Shown here: piece after piece, positions 1 through 10,800 of the stretch
Position numbering within the stretch: the first letter of the stretch is position 1
Layout: every line of letters starts with the position of its first letter
Source of the DNA: Colletotrichum lupini
Taxonomy: Eukaryota > Ascomycota > Sordariomycetes > Glomerellales > Glomerellaceae
DNA: 64,000 nt
Assembly: GCF_023278565.1 (NCBI RefSeq)
Contig: NC_064678.1
Location: 5,332,001-5,396,000 of the forward strand
Direction of reading: 5' to 3'
Made by a program: the position numbers and the translations under genes
Notes under the pieces: generated by a model
Databases searched by the model: none
The model's input: only the letters and a program-made list of their open reading frames with translations
Told to the model about the DNA's origin: nothing

Positions 1-364
1 CCATCTCTCACACCAGTGCTTAGAATAACTGCCCAATTGCGTCGAGCAACTCTTCCGCAATCCTTCAATGCAATGATGTGCTCTGCCCCTTCGGGCCCCC
101 TCGCGCCCTCGGATTCGCTGAATCCCATGCGTTGTGGGCTGTGTTGCGTTCAAACAGGCTTAGAGCGACCCCGCATGCTGAGCACGTCAGTGTATTTCGG
201 TGGGAAAACTGGGGTTTCCGGGGCATATTATCCTCGGTCTCTTCCGGGTTCCGCATCCCGGTCCGCCGTTGAGTCTCGACAATGAAGTTTTGATGCAAGA
301 GCCCCGCGGCGGTTGAGTTTCTCTTCAAACCTACGCCCTGTCAAACGGAGGAGACCGAGACACG
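1..364. other. upstream region of the first regulator gene
   Basis: No coding sequence is convincing here; the short ORFs on both strands lack recognisable motifs. The stretch precedes the ATG at 365 and should hold that gene's promoter and leader. I see no clear TATA box or operator. Confidence 0.4.
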
Positions 365-2778
365 ATGCCGAGCCCCAGTCCGGTCGCCGAACCTGAGCGG
401 GCACCGATATCTAGACCCCGGTGCTTGACATGTAAGCGCCGAAAGGTAATTGAAGCATCCGCATTGTGGCCCTCCCGTTCCCGCCTCTGCACATGATGGG
501 CAAGCATACTGACAATGGTCAGGTCAAATGCACTGGGGGTCCTGAACCATGTGAGAACTGTCGTCGACTAAGACTTGACTGTACATTCAACTACTCGGAA
601 ATCTACCTGTCACCAGAAGTCCCGAATCCACAAGGACTTTCAGCCCCGACAGACGCGCTGACGGAAGCCGGGACCAAACGTCGGCGCATCGCGGCCGCAT
701 GTACGGAGTGCCGTGTTCAAAAGGCGAAGTGCTCCGGTCATCGCCCGCAATGCTTCCATTGCAATCGGAGGAACCTATCATGTGTATATCCATCATCGGC
801 ATCAAGGCGTAAGAGCAGACATGTCAGCGGACAACAGCAACAGTCTGCCTCTCCAGAATCAAGCAGCACTCTCAGCCAGCGCGCCTCCTATGAGGCAGAG
901 TCTACACTGAACCAACGGTACGGCGTCGGCAGGGTATCTCTGAATACTGCCCTAGACCACGCTCTCCTCAGTACAGACGTGATCCGTCAGCATCTCGAGG
1001 CGTACTTTGACCACGTCTATCCAATAGGCCATGATTTCTTTCACCGGCCATCCGTAATGGAAGAATTTTATGCCGGAAAGCTACCGCCAATCCTTTGCAC
1101 ATCGATTTGCGCGACTGCAGCAATGTTCGTCTCCCGCTCGCGCGAGTCGCGAGTCCTATCCGTCCAGTGGGCTAAAGAAGTAGACGCCTACATTTTCGGC
1201 AACCTCAATGTCTTCAAGGTGCTCAACATCCAGCTTCTAATCCTCTCCATGTTTCAAAACTTCGCCTACAGGCAGTTCGGCAAGATGTGGCTGCTCATCA
1301 GCATGGCCGCGAGGTTAGCAGTCTCATTCCAACTCAACGACGAGAGACCAGCCGCTGAGAATGATACCACCGCCGCGCTCATCAAGCGTGAGTGTGAGCG
1401 GCGACTGGTGTGGCATGTGTGGAGTATGGATAAGATGCTCTCGGCGGGTCTGGATGAGTTCACCTCGTTGCCAGATCGGTGGATGAGGACTTCGTTACCG
1501 AACTCGGAGCATGCTTTCTGTCATGGGCTGATGAAGCCAACGGGCAGGCTAAGTGACGGTGTGGAGGCACTTGCATCTCATGAAGCTGGGCCTAATGCCT
1601 ACTTGATCATGCTATTGCCGCTTCGCTGTGAGATACTGCGGTAGGCATTTGGAAACCTTCCTTTCTTCAATGGCAAAGTTTTTACTGACGCCCACAGGTT
1701 AACAAAGAGAATCGTCATAGATAGTCACTCAGACCACTCTCCAGCAGCGGTCTCCAAAGCAGTCACAACCATGAAAGACCTACGTGACCGTTTACGATTC
1801 TTCCTCAAAAATACACCAAAACACCTACAACTGAGTGAGCTCAACATGTTCTCCCATTCAACCACATCAGAGTTCTCATCTTACCTCACTCTCAACTCGT
1901 GGTACCTCCAGTGCGCCTGCGACCTCTTCCGCGTCGCACTCCCAGCTGCGTACAGAGAGAGCGCATCGCCGAAATTCCTCGCGAGCGCCCCGCCAGACTT
2001 TGTCTCGGAGTGGCGCGCACTTGCGGTATCCCACGCTCTACGTCAAGCGAGACTGTGGGAGCATCTCCAAAACCTTCGAGCCAAGGGTGCCCTGCAGTCA
2101 AAGCAGACGCGTATCCCCCTCCGTCTGGGGTACGGTAGCATGGTCCATCAGTGTACCAAAACTCTCCTCACGGCGCGACGGTGCAAGCTGTATGATGGCC
2201 TTATCGACCCGATCACCGGCGAGACGGCGGAGCTCAATGACGAGGCAGTGGAGGCTCTGTGCCAGAGCAACATCACCTTGCTGGACGACATGGCCAAGAT
2301 CGTGCCCATCATCGCGGTACTACAGCAAGACGTCGAAAAGATGGTCGAAGCCGATAAAAACAGAAGACAAAACGACGCAGAGGCACAGGAGCTCGCGCCA
2401 GTTAGCAGCGAAGTCCAGCGGAACAACTTGCTGAGCAGATATCATCCGTTGTCTCAGAGCTTCGACAACAACGCCAAGACTGCGGACGAAGTCGCGCTAC
2501 AGCACTCCGACCCTCCTCAAACGCCTTCGATCCTCCAGACTTCAGAAACGACGGACATGCCGATGACGGACTCTGTCGACATCTACCCGGCCTCTCTAGC
2601 CAGTGCGGCTGGTCTCAATGACATTGGCTCCAGTCTGGATGGGCCGCTTACATGGTCCGGTTTTGCAGAAAACCAGCTGGCACCAGATTACTTTGTAGCC
2701 CCTTCGCAGTTCGACATGAGTGGTGAGCTAAGTTGGTTTTTGTCGGGATACATGGATCCGGATCCCGCCAGCGTCTGA
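365..2778 (+). CDS. Zn2Cys6 transcription factor with two tandem zinc clusters
   Basis: Predicted nuclear DNA-binding regulator of about 759 residues. Exons are 365-445, 523-1640 and 1698-2778; both introns (446-522 and 1641-1697) have GT-AG borders and keep the frame. Residues 20-47 form one complete zinc cluster (Cys 20, 23, 30, 37, 40, 47; CX2CX6CX6CX2CX6C), and the first intron falls inside it, after Lys27. Residues 87-114 form a second complete cluster with identical spacing (Cys 87, 90, 97, 104, 107, 114), preceded by a basic TKRRR stretch. From about residue 175 the protein resembles the fungal-specific middle homology region (YFDHVYPIGHDFFHRPS). The C-terminal 150 residues are polar and acidic, as in activation domains. 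The start is the first ATG that places the first cluster near the N-terminus. A sugar transporter lies 0.6 kb downstream on the same strand and is a plausible target. Most family members have one cluster, so the doubled cluster is unusual. Confidence 0.87.
446..522 (+). other. intron splitting the first zinc cluster
   Basis: This 77-bp intron starts GTAATT and ends GTCAG. Splicing joins CKRRK to VKCTGG and completes CX2CX6C. Without it the protein would appear to have only one zinc cluster, which is how an ORF-only reading would miss the first one. Confidence 0.85.
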
Positions 2779-3381
2779 GGAAGCGCAGGCATGAAAATAG
2801 CAACCTAAGTTGTAACTTGGAGACAATTGTACTTTTCGGATTAGACCTGCACAGTAAGTGCCATAAGACATATCCAACGACGGAGAAATGTAGCCGGAAC
2901 AATCACACTTTCCCGGAACTCAGAAGTTAAGACCTACTTACTGAGCTAGCCTCAAGCTGGCCAGCCCAAGCACGCAAGACCGGGCCAAGATGATGTATAG
3001 AAGAACGAGTGGGTCTCCACCGCATCTCGCCGGATCTCGCTCGCACCACCTCACGGAACATCTGACCCCTACCAACACCGCATCCGCCGAGATCCGCTGT
3101 CACGAACCATCTGCAAGCAGTTTGCAACTCACTTTCTCCAGACTTTCTATGCTTCCAAAGTCTCCACCACGAAGCACTAGTCGCGAATCCCACGTCCCTG
3201 GCTTCGGTTTACTATCAGCGTCGTGACATGGCGACATACCACAGATGCTTGTTAGTGCAGCAAAGGCTCGAAAATGTAACCGCCATATAACTCAACTCCC
3301 TCCCACCCCGACTTCGAAACTACTATGAACGACGTCGAATCCCTGGATCAATTCGAGCTCATTCGATAATCATCATCTATC
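2779..3381. other. intergenic region upstream of the sugar transporter
   Basis: About 600 bp between two co-oriented genes. A CATATAA TATA-like stretch lies near 3283-3290, about 95 bp before the transporter ATG, followed by a C/T-rich segment typical of fungal core promoters. CGG-type triplets that Zn2Cys6 factors could bind occur here, but no clear paired operator is evident. Confidence 0.4.
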
Positions 3382-5293
3382 ATGGGTATCAAATCGGTGA
3401 CACAGCACTTCAACAAGAGGCTCTTTGCCTCCGTGTTCCTCATTGCCGTGTCGCAGTTCAACTATGGCTTCGACAATCAGGCCTTCACCTCGACACAGGC
3501 CATGGACGCCTTTGAAAGGCAGTTTGGCGAGTACGACGACGCGACAAGGCAGTGGAAGATTCCGACATACTTCTTGTCGTTGCTGAATAGTCTGAATTAC
3601 ATTGGCTTTGCTGCCGGTACGTTGATACCCTGGAGACTTACAGCTCGGGTGCTCGAGGGCAAGTGGATGATGATGGCCACTAACATGGTATCTCAGGCCT
3701 TGTGATTGGAAGTCTGACTAGTGCACGCTTCGGTCGTCGCACGACTATGATCGTTATGAGCGTATACGCCCTGATTAGTGCCACGGTCGTGGTCACATCC
3801 ACGACGAAGGAACAAATTCTTGTAGGCAGAATCCTGAACTGTATGAGGAAACGTAACCCTAGCTGCGGACCACTCATTGACAGGTTACAGATGTCTACGT
3901 TGGATTCGAACTGGCTGTGGTTCCCGTATATCAGTCAGAAATCGTCCCCGCTCCAGTTCGAGGAATGGTCGTTGGAACATACCAACTCTCCATTGGCGTA
4001 CGCACACCTCTATGACACGACCCCCTATTCCGTTTAGCAGTTGCTGATCCCCAGAGTATAGCTTGGTGGCCTTGTCATCAACTCCATCTGCCGAGGAACA
4101 TCGAGCTTCCAAGACAGTCGAGCCTATAGAATCCCCTTCGGCCTCTTCTACGTTATCCCATCAATTGTACTAGCTTTAATCTGGTTCATTCCAGAGGTAG
4201 ACTTACCCGAAGCTTCCCATCCTTCATCTTGGCTATCTTAACCTCCTAACTCCTTCATTAGTCTCCCCGCTGGCTCCTCCTCCGAGACCGCGTCGAAGAA
4301 GCCAGAAAAGCCCACCACCTCCTCCGCGAAGGAACCATGTCCGAGAACGACATCTCCAACGAGTTCGCAAAGATCCAACAATCCCTCCTTGATGAACCCG
4401 AGCAAGGCCGTACAAAGGAGCTCTTCCAGGGCGTGAACCGCAAACGCACCGCCATCGCCGTCGGCATGTCCTTCTTCCAGCAGGCAACGGGCCAGGCGTT
4501 CGCATCGCAGTACGGTGCCGTCTGGGTAAAGTCGCTTGGCACTTTAAACCCGTTCGATGTCACGCTGGGGTCGTCGGCGCTGACGACGGGGTTGATTATT
4601 ACGTGTTTGTTCTTGACGGATCGGGTTGGGCGACGGTAGGAGAGCTTACTCTTCACTGATGCTTGATATGATACTAACATTCTTTACAAGCAAAATTCTA
4701 CTTGTTGGTGCTGCGGTTCAGACAGTTGCACTATACACGATGGCCGGCCTCGGCGTACCAAGGCCTGTACCCAACGCCAATAAGTCAGGCATGGTCGGCA
4801 TGCTCCTTCTATGTAAGAATGATTCAAATCCAAAACCGACGATGAGTACATTCACAGTCTACTAACCCTCCCCACAGTCGGCGCCGGCTTCGGTCTAGGA
4901 TGGGGTCCCCTAACCTACGTAGTGGTAACCGAAGTCCCAGCACTCCGCCTCCGCGACCGTTCTCAGCGCGTCTCCTCTCTCGTCAACATCTTCATGAACT
5001 TCCTCGTTAACTTCACCCTGCCCTATCTCCTCAACGCACGCTACGCCGCGCTACAGAGCAAAGTCGGCTTCATCTTTGGCAGCATCGCCGTCTGTTCGGC
5101 GTTGTTTGTCTTTTTCTGTGTACCAGAGTGTAAGGGGAGGAGTCTGGAGGAGATTGATCGCATGTTTCACGACGGCGTGCCGGTGAGGCACTTTGGAGAT
5201 TATCCGAGATCCGAGGTACAGATCAACGCGGCCAAGGTCGTTGATGAGGAGGATGCTGGTGATAGGCAGCATGCACCAGAGGAAGTCAAGTGA
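3382..5293 (+). CDS. MFS sugar transporter (SP family), seven exons
   Basis: Plasma-membrane sugar permease, probably a proton symporter as in related fungal carriers, of about 510 residues. Exons: 3382-3616, 3697-3840, 3891-3997, 4062-4196, 4262-4635, 4691-4812, 4878-5293; all six introns are GT-AG and frame-preserving. Hallmarks of the sugar porter family are all present: an early NYGFDNQAF helix, the RFGRR loop motif between helices 2 and 3, the YVGFELAVVPVYQSE signature with the following PVRG, PESPRWLL across the fourth intron, QQATGQAFASQYG in helix 7, DRVGRR, and PECKGRSLEEID after helix 12. Length matches the usual 500-550. The substrate cannot be read from the sequence; the overall look is closer to hexose/alpha-glucoside carriers than to quinate permeases. 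It lies between two Zn2Cys6 regulators, suggesting pathway-specific control (inference). Confidence 0.9.
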
Positions 5294-6102
5294 AAGGATA
5301 ACAGTAAAAAGTTGAGAATGAGGGTGGGTTGAGATGCCCACCGGTAGCCCTCGACTCGGCAACTCGAGTTGGTATCCGTGTCGAGGGCATGCCAAGTACT
5401 GCTCGCATGGAAGTAGACATTTTCGGGATCAAATCATACATCTTTGCAGCTAACCCAAAGTTTCTCGGTCCTCGGCGATCTGTTTACCATTGTAGAACTG
5501 TAGAAATGTTCGATCCCACGTGCACACCCCATTGTGTACCCCACGGCATGTTCTTCCGAGAAAACATCAAAGTTTGATAGCGTGTTATTCACCCTTTGGA
5601 TGACACAAATCATCCCACATTACTTTCCGTTAAACCTTGCATATTGGATCATCACAAGACCCTGCCCACCTCCTTTTGGACCGCTTGACTCGTCGTTTAA
5701 TCAATCTTGTGATTGGGTATCTTTCGATTGATTAGGATCGAGGCACAATTCGGGCCCTCCCGCCCCCTTAACCATACATCTGGCTAGACTGGGCTATTGT
5801 TGTTGGCATTAGGAAGGGCCGGATTGGCTTCGGTTCAGACGGTTTCTGTACCCGCTCTCTGCGAGATCGACGTCTCTGACGATGTAACTTCGGCTCGTAC
5901 CCCAGCCGAGCAGGCATAACTAATCAGTGTCTTTCATCGTCAACATGCTGGTAGGTTGTTACAACGCATTGCCGCTCAACCACTGCGACGTGGAGGTGGA
6001 CTTTCTGAATCTGTTGCCGCATTTGCTTCGTTTCGACATGCTCTCGGATGCCCAGCCGATAAGGACGTGCATTGAAGCTTATGCGTCCGAGCCCTTGCAC
6101 TG
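5294..6102. other. convergent intergenic region
   Basis: About 800 bp between the 3' ends of the transporter (+) and the next regulator (-). Short ORFs only, none with recognisable motifs. It should carry both 3' UTRs. No repeat or RNA gene seen. Confidence 0.4.
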
Positions 6103-7869
6103 CTATGCCCAGTTCTCGGGACTGATGCCGATGTTACCCACACTCCAGCGATCTAAGTCCATGTGGCCATCCTCGTCACGCTCCTTCTCGTCTATTGGTC
6201 GCGCAAACTCAGTCAAAAACCGTAACATCCACCGATCCATGCGATAGCTGGTGTTCATACTCTTGCGACATAGCTCATGGAACGTCTTGAGCCGTGCGAA
6301 GCACACCTCCAGTGCTGGCCAGTACGCCCGCAAAGCGACGAGGGTATTGAAATGACGCTCAAGCGTAGCACGGGCATTTGCAATCTCAGCTTCGTCTGTC
6401 TCGAACAGCAGAGTGTGGATAAAGATTGAAGATGTGATGACAATGATATGTCCGAGCATGTTGAATTTTGCGTCACAGCCAGGTGTTGTGTTTGCGAGAT
6501 CGATGATGCGTGACATGGAGATAGCGTTCTCCTTGCATTTGCGCGCGAACATTTGTGCTGTTGGTGAAGTAGGGAAGCGCTGAACTTCATCTAGGTACTG
6601 GTAGTACAGTAGTTGACTGTAGTGATAGTGGCCAGTGTGCACGGCAATGAAGATCCGCCCAAGGCCTTGAGAGGCGAAGGCATGGAGGTTACTTGGGGTA
6701 TCGCGAAGATTATGGGGTAGGGCCACCTCCCAAGCTTCCAGCTCTTGCGACAGTTGAGACACAGTCTCGTCGATATTGGTCACGTCAACGTCAGATGTGA
6801 GACTCTTGATGGCGTCATTGACCCTCATCAGAATGCTGTTCAGCTTGATCATTTGTGCGATCAGTGAGTCTTCACGATTTGGTGAGAGAATGAAGTCAAA
6901 GTGGTTGTTGTTTGCCCGGGTCATGTTGAGAAAAGTTGACTCGTTCATGGGCAACGGGACATCCATTCGACGGTCCATGAGGCGTGGTAGATTGACACCA
7001 GTGGATGACCACACGTCGATCATACAAAGAGACCAATACACTTTAAACGGTCAGTATCAATACCGTGGCATACTTCATAAGGCGGATTTTCTACCTCTGA
7101 TGTGGATCTCTCTCTGGAGCGGATCTGGGGTTGGCAGGTTGGGTAGATCGAGATAGTTGGCTATCCTGCAAGCCGCCGAATAGAAGATGGTTTCTGCTCC
7201 AGCTTCGCCCTCTACGATGGAGTACGCGCCCAGCAACACGCATGCTTGTGCCGTGGTAAGTGAAACGTCGCGCAAGTTGAGTAGTAGATTTCCCTCATTG
7301 GCAAAAAGCTCGCCTCGCGACATAGGTGATATCCCGTTGAATATGGAATTCGACGAAAATCGCGCCGACAATGCCATCATTCCGTAGACAAGTACCAGAG
7401 GGGCGGTTCCCTCGTGTAGATCCAGCATAAAGCTGGGCCTGTGGAAGAGGGAGTGAAGCTGATCGTGGATGTACTTGAAGTACAACTCCACAAGCTCGAA
7501 GCAGAGCGCCTTGTCTGCAACAGCAGCTGAAGGAGTGATGCCTGGCGGGCTGGAAAGGATGATCTCGGTGACTGTCGGCGTCTTTGGTGTTGTGATGGAT
7601 ATGGGGCTGATGGGAGCCGCCTTGGGCTGAATTATGGTACCAGCCCTCGAGCAGGCAATGTTCTGGGCCGCACAGTAAGTGCACTGCCCGCCACCGATAG
7701 GAACCTCGCATTTCCTCCGCCGTGCGCTGTTATGCTGTCAGTAGTGATGCCACTGATGCGCCTCGAAGTCGATGAACGAAGGGGTCAGGGGAGACGCCGG
7801 CCAGGGTCAAAGGGCAGAGATTCGCAGACTGACTTACCGACACGCCGAGCACGCTGTTGAATATCTCAT
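6103..7869 (-). CDS. Zn2Cys6 transcription factor with fungal middle homology region
   Basis: Predicted nuclear regulator of about 533 residues. On the minus strand, exons are 7869-7838, 7726-7095 and 7040-6103; introns 7837-7727 and 7094-7041 have GT-AG borders. The first exon encodes only ten residues plus two bases, so the zinc cluster is assembled by splicing: Cys 7, 10, 17, 26, 29, 36 (CX2CX6CX8CX2CX6C), beginning MRYSTACSACRARRRK. The fungal_TF_MHR domain is clear from about residue 85 (YFKYIHDQLHSLFHRPSF) through ACRIANYLDLPNLPTPD and VYWSLCMIDVWSSTGVNLPR, the order typical of the family. The start is supported by its position six residues before the first Cys, as in many family members. 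The target genes are unknown; the sugar transporter, which shares a convergent intergenic region with it, is the nearest candidate. Confidence 0.85.
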
Positions 7870-10800
7870 GGCTGGATCTGAGGTGTCGGCTCTCCGTCTG
7901 TAGAACCCGAACTCTACGTGGACCGCAGTCGATATTTGATGTCCAGTGCCCTGTCGCGAGCTCTATCGTCCGATGGTGTCGTTCTCTCGCCTGATCTGAC
8001 AGGAAGCTGCGCAAAAAGGAACGTCGACGTTCGGCATGAGGCGATCAAATCAAAAAACGGCAAGTCACCTGCCACCTGCTTCCTTCCAAGCGTCTCCTTC
8101 CCCCGAGCCACAGCTGCAGCGACTGGGCCGGGAAGGCCCACCTTCCCCGCTTTCCCACAATGATTTCCCGGACCCTCAGTGGTTCGGCTAGGATGATAGC
8201 CCCGCATATATGGGGCTTCTCCGCATCACAAACGTCCGTCTGGGCCTTCCTAATCCCAAGACTAACCCAGTTGAGCTAGCCTGGTAGTGGACCGTTCGTG
8301 GGATTGCGGAGCGACGAGCCGATGGTTTTCTGGCCACCTCTTGGAGGTCTCCTGGTTTCGTTCTTGCTCTTCAATTTCCCCATTCTCCTGAACCTGAAAG
8401 GGGAACAATTCGGTTCAATGTGACTCTCTCCATGCCTCCAATACCGCGCCTGCATAACTCTCCGGCTCGAGGACCCGTGGTTCGTTGGTTGATGTTGATG
8501 GAAACGGTCTCAGTGAGTGCAACACTTCCAAACTTGGTCGTGTTTCTCGTCCAATCAACCCCGCTCGCAACCTTAGTCCACAGCGGCATAGTCGAAATGA
8601 GGGGGCCTTTTTCAAAGCCTGCCTTCATCTCGGTAGTAGGGTGTTTGCTCCGAGCCCTGAAATTATCCTGGTTATCCTGGTTGTCCGAAATGTCCGCCGA
8701 TCGTTCCTGCCTGCCAACACTTTATCGGGAGTTTGTGTGCCGTAGCCAGCTGAATCTCGACGCGAAGAGGATCCATTTTTGGCGGAGTGTTTCGATGTCT
8801 CGCCTTATTTGGGGTAAAGACACTGGATGGGAAGTCTCCGTCGTTTCCGAAGGGCCGATTTCCTTCTGAGTCTTCCCCAGACGGGAGCTCCCGCAACCTA
8901 CTTGCCACGCGAAGAAGCCCCTGGGAAGCCGCCGTGTTTGCCTGACTCCTTTGAAAGCGACGGATGTCTGGAAGCATCCTCCGGCCGATAACCCTATCAC
9001 TAAATGTGTCCTGTTCCTTTGCATATAGCCACGCGCTCGATCTGCGTTTCTCTGGGTAGACGTTCCATGTGAAAGCGCTCATGGTTCCAAGTCTGGTGGC
9101 TCCGTGCCACTGCCTCTCACAACGCAATTCCAAACTCTGTCGGTGAAAGAATATTGGTGGATAAAAGGATTGAGGCCTGAAATCGTTCCTATGCCATCCC
9201 GTCGTCCGTTTCCCGAATCGTGTATTGATTAACAAGGTTGGTCGGATAGACCGCTGATTTCGGAGCTGACCTGACTACTGCACACATCAGTCAACCAATC
9301 TTCGAGATACCAACAGAAAGTTCAACTAACCTGGCGAAAGGAATTTGCCTCAGTCTTCATCTTACTCCTCTGCTCAACAATTTCCCAACTGTTCCTGAAG
9401 CCAAGAACATTAGGTTGTGCTCATGGATAACTTTCAACTTCATGCTGAAGGGAATTATCCAACCAAACTACACCATCGCCGGCACTTATCAATGTTGACC
9501 TGCATTCGTTTGTTTCCTTCCTTGATACCTCGTCGTAAACGACTGACGGACTTTCTGCACGTACGAATATTCTCGGGCCTCAGAACTCTCCCCGTTCTTG
9601 AGCATAGTTCTTTGCTTCTTTGTTTCGTTCCACAGTCTGTCATAGAATGGTACCAAAACTCAGCCAGTCTCTTTTTGGTTCAGTTCCCCTGCCACACACA
9701 TGATTGTCGCAAGCCTCTTGGTGAACATGTGTACTGCGGCCGCCGTTTGAACTCCAAAATCTGCATCGATAGCTCAAATTTCAGCCGACAACAGCGATCA
9801 AGTCGTGTCGCCGATTTGAAACGAAAAGTTTTGATCGAATATGGGTCCTCGAAGCGAGTTTTGGTCTTTTGTTTATTGTTTGCAGGTCGAAAGTTGTTAT
9901 TTTCGGATGGTGCTGCGTGCAGAACCCTTAGTGAAGAGACCTTTGAGTTCCAGCGGGACCTCATGTCGATTCGCAAAGCTGGATGCTATTCACAAAGAAG
10001 CTCTCTGACAAATGCATGAGCAGAAAATCCTATTTCCATCATCCAAGGGAAGAAAAATGGTTCCAGGAGCAGTGTTATGTAAACCATTTTCAATTCCGAA
10101 TCCCGCCAGGAACGAGTGGGCAAGAAACAATGTCCGCCAGTCCCGTCAAAGCAAACCCGCTAGTGGCGGGAAACCGCTGCGCGGGACAGCGTGGAGAATG
10201 CGGGGAGATCTACGGGATGTGGCACGGCTCTTTCCATTTGATCGCTACGTCCATTCACGCAGGGGTCAAGACATGACTTCGTGTCAGCACACGCACATAA
10301 ATGGAAATGAGAGATATGTCTGGCTTTTTTTCTCCGCTGGAGATCAATGAATTGTATCTGCATAGTTCTAGAAGGCTTAAAAAGCATGCCTAGTCGCCCA
10401 TTGGTTACCAATCTCTTGCTCACTGAAGTTTGCAGGCGATGGCTAAGGTAGGTGAGAAAATAATCAAGGTGTCGTTCATTGAAACTACAACCCGTAGCAT
10501 TCAAACTAAAGTCGTTTTTAGCTAAGACAATTACTGTTCAATCAATTTCCGGTTCCTGTTCAACTCCCGTAAGAACACCACGATTTGGAAGTCTTGTCTA
10601 GTCCTCGAGCAAGATACATGAGTGGGAATGACTCAATAACAGCTCTGACATACCCTTGTCTGCTGTATATGGTTACCTGACATTAAGGTTTTAAGTATTA
10701 TGCCCTAAAAGCATCATTTCTGTCTTATAGATGTTCATTCCTATGAATCCAAACGAGACGCCGTCGAAGCAAAGACAGGCGTCCAACTGAGGCAATCGTT

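Noticed and set aside
8672..9235. 187-codon minus-strand open frame
   Set aside because: No ATG near its start (it begins with TTG) and no recognisable motifs.
9423..10019. 198-codon plus-strand ORF in the 7.2-kb gene-poor region
   Set aside because: Starts with ATG but has no family resemblance, no exon context and mixed composition; kept out for lack of support, though transcription data could revive it.
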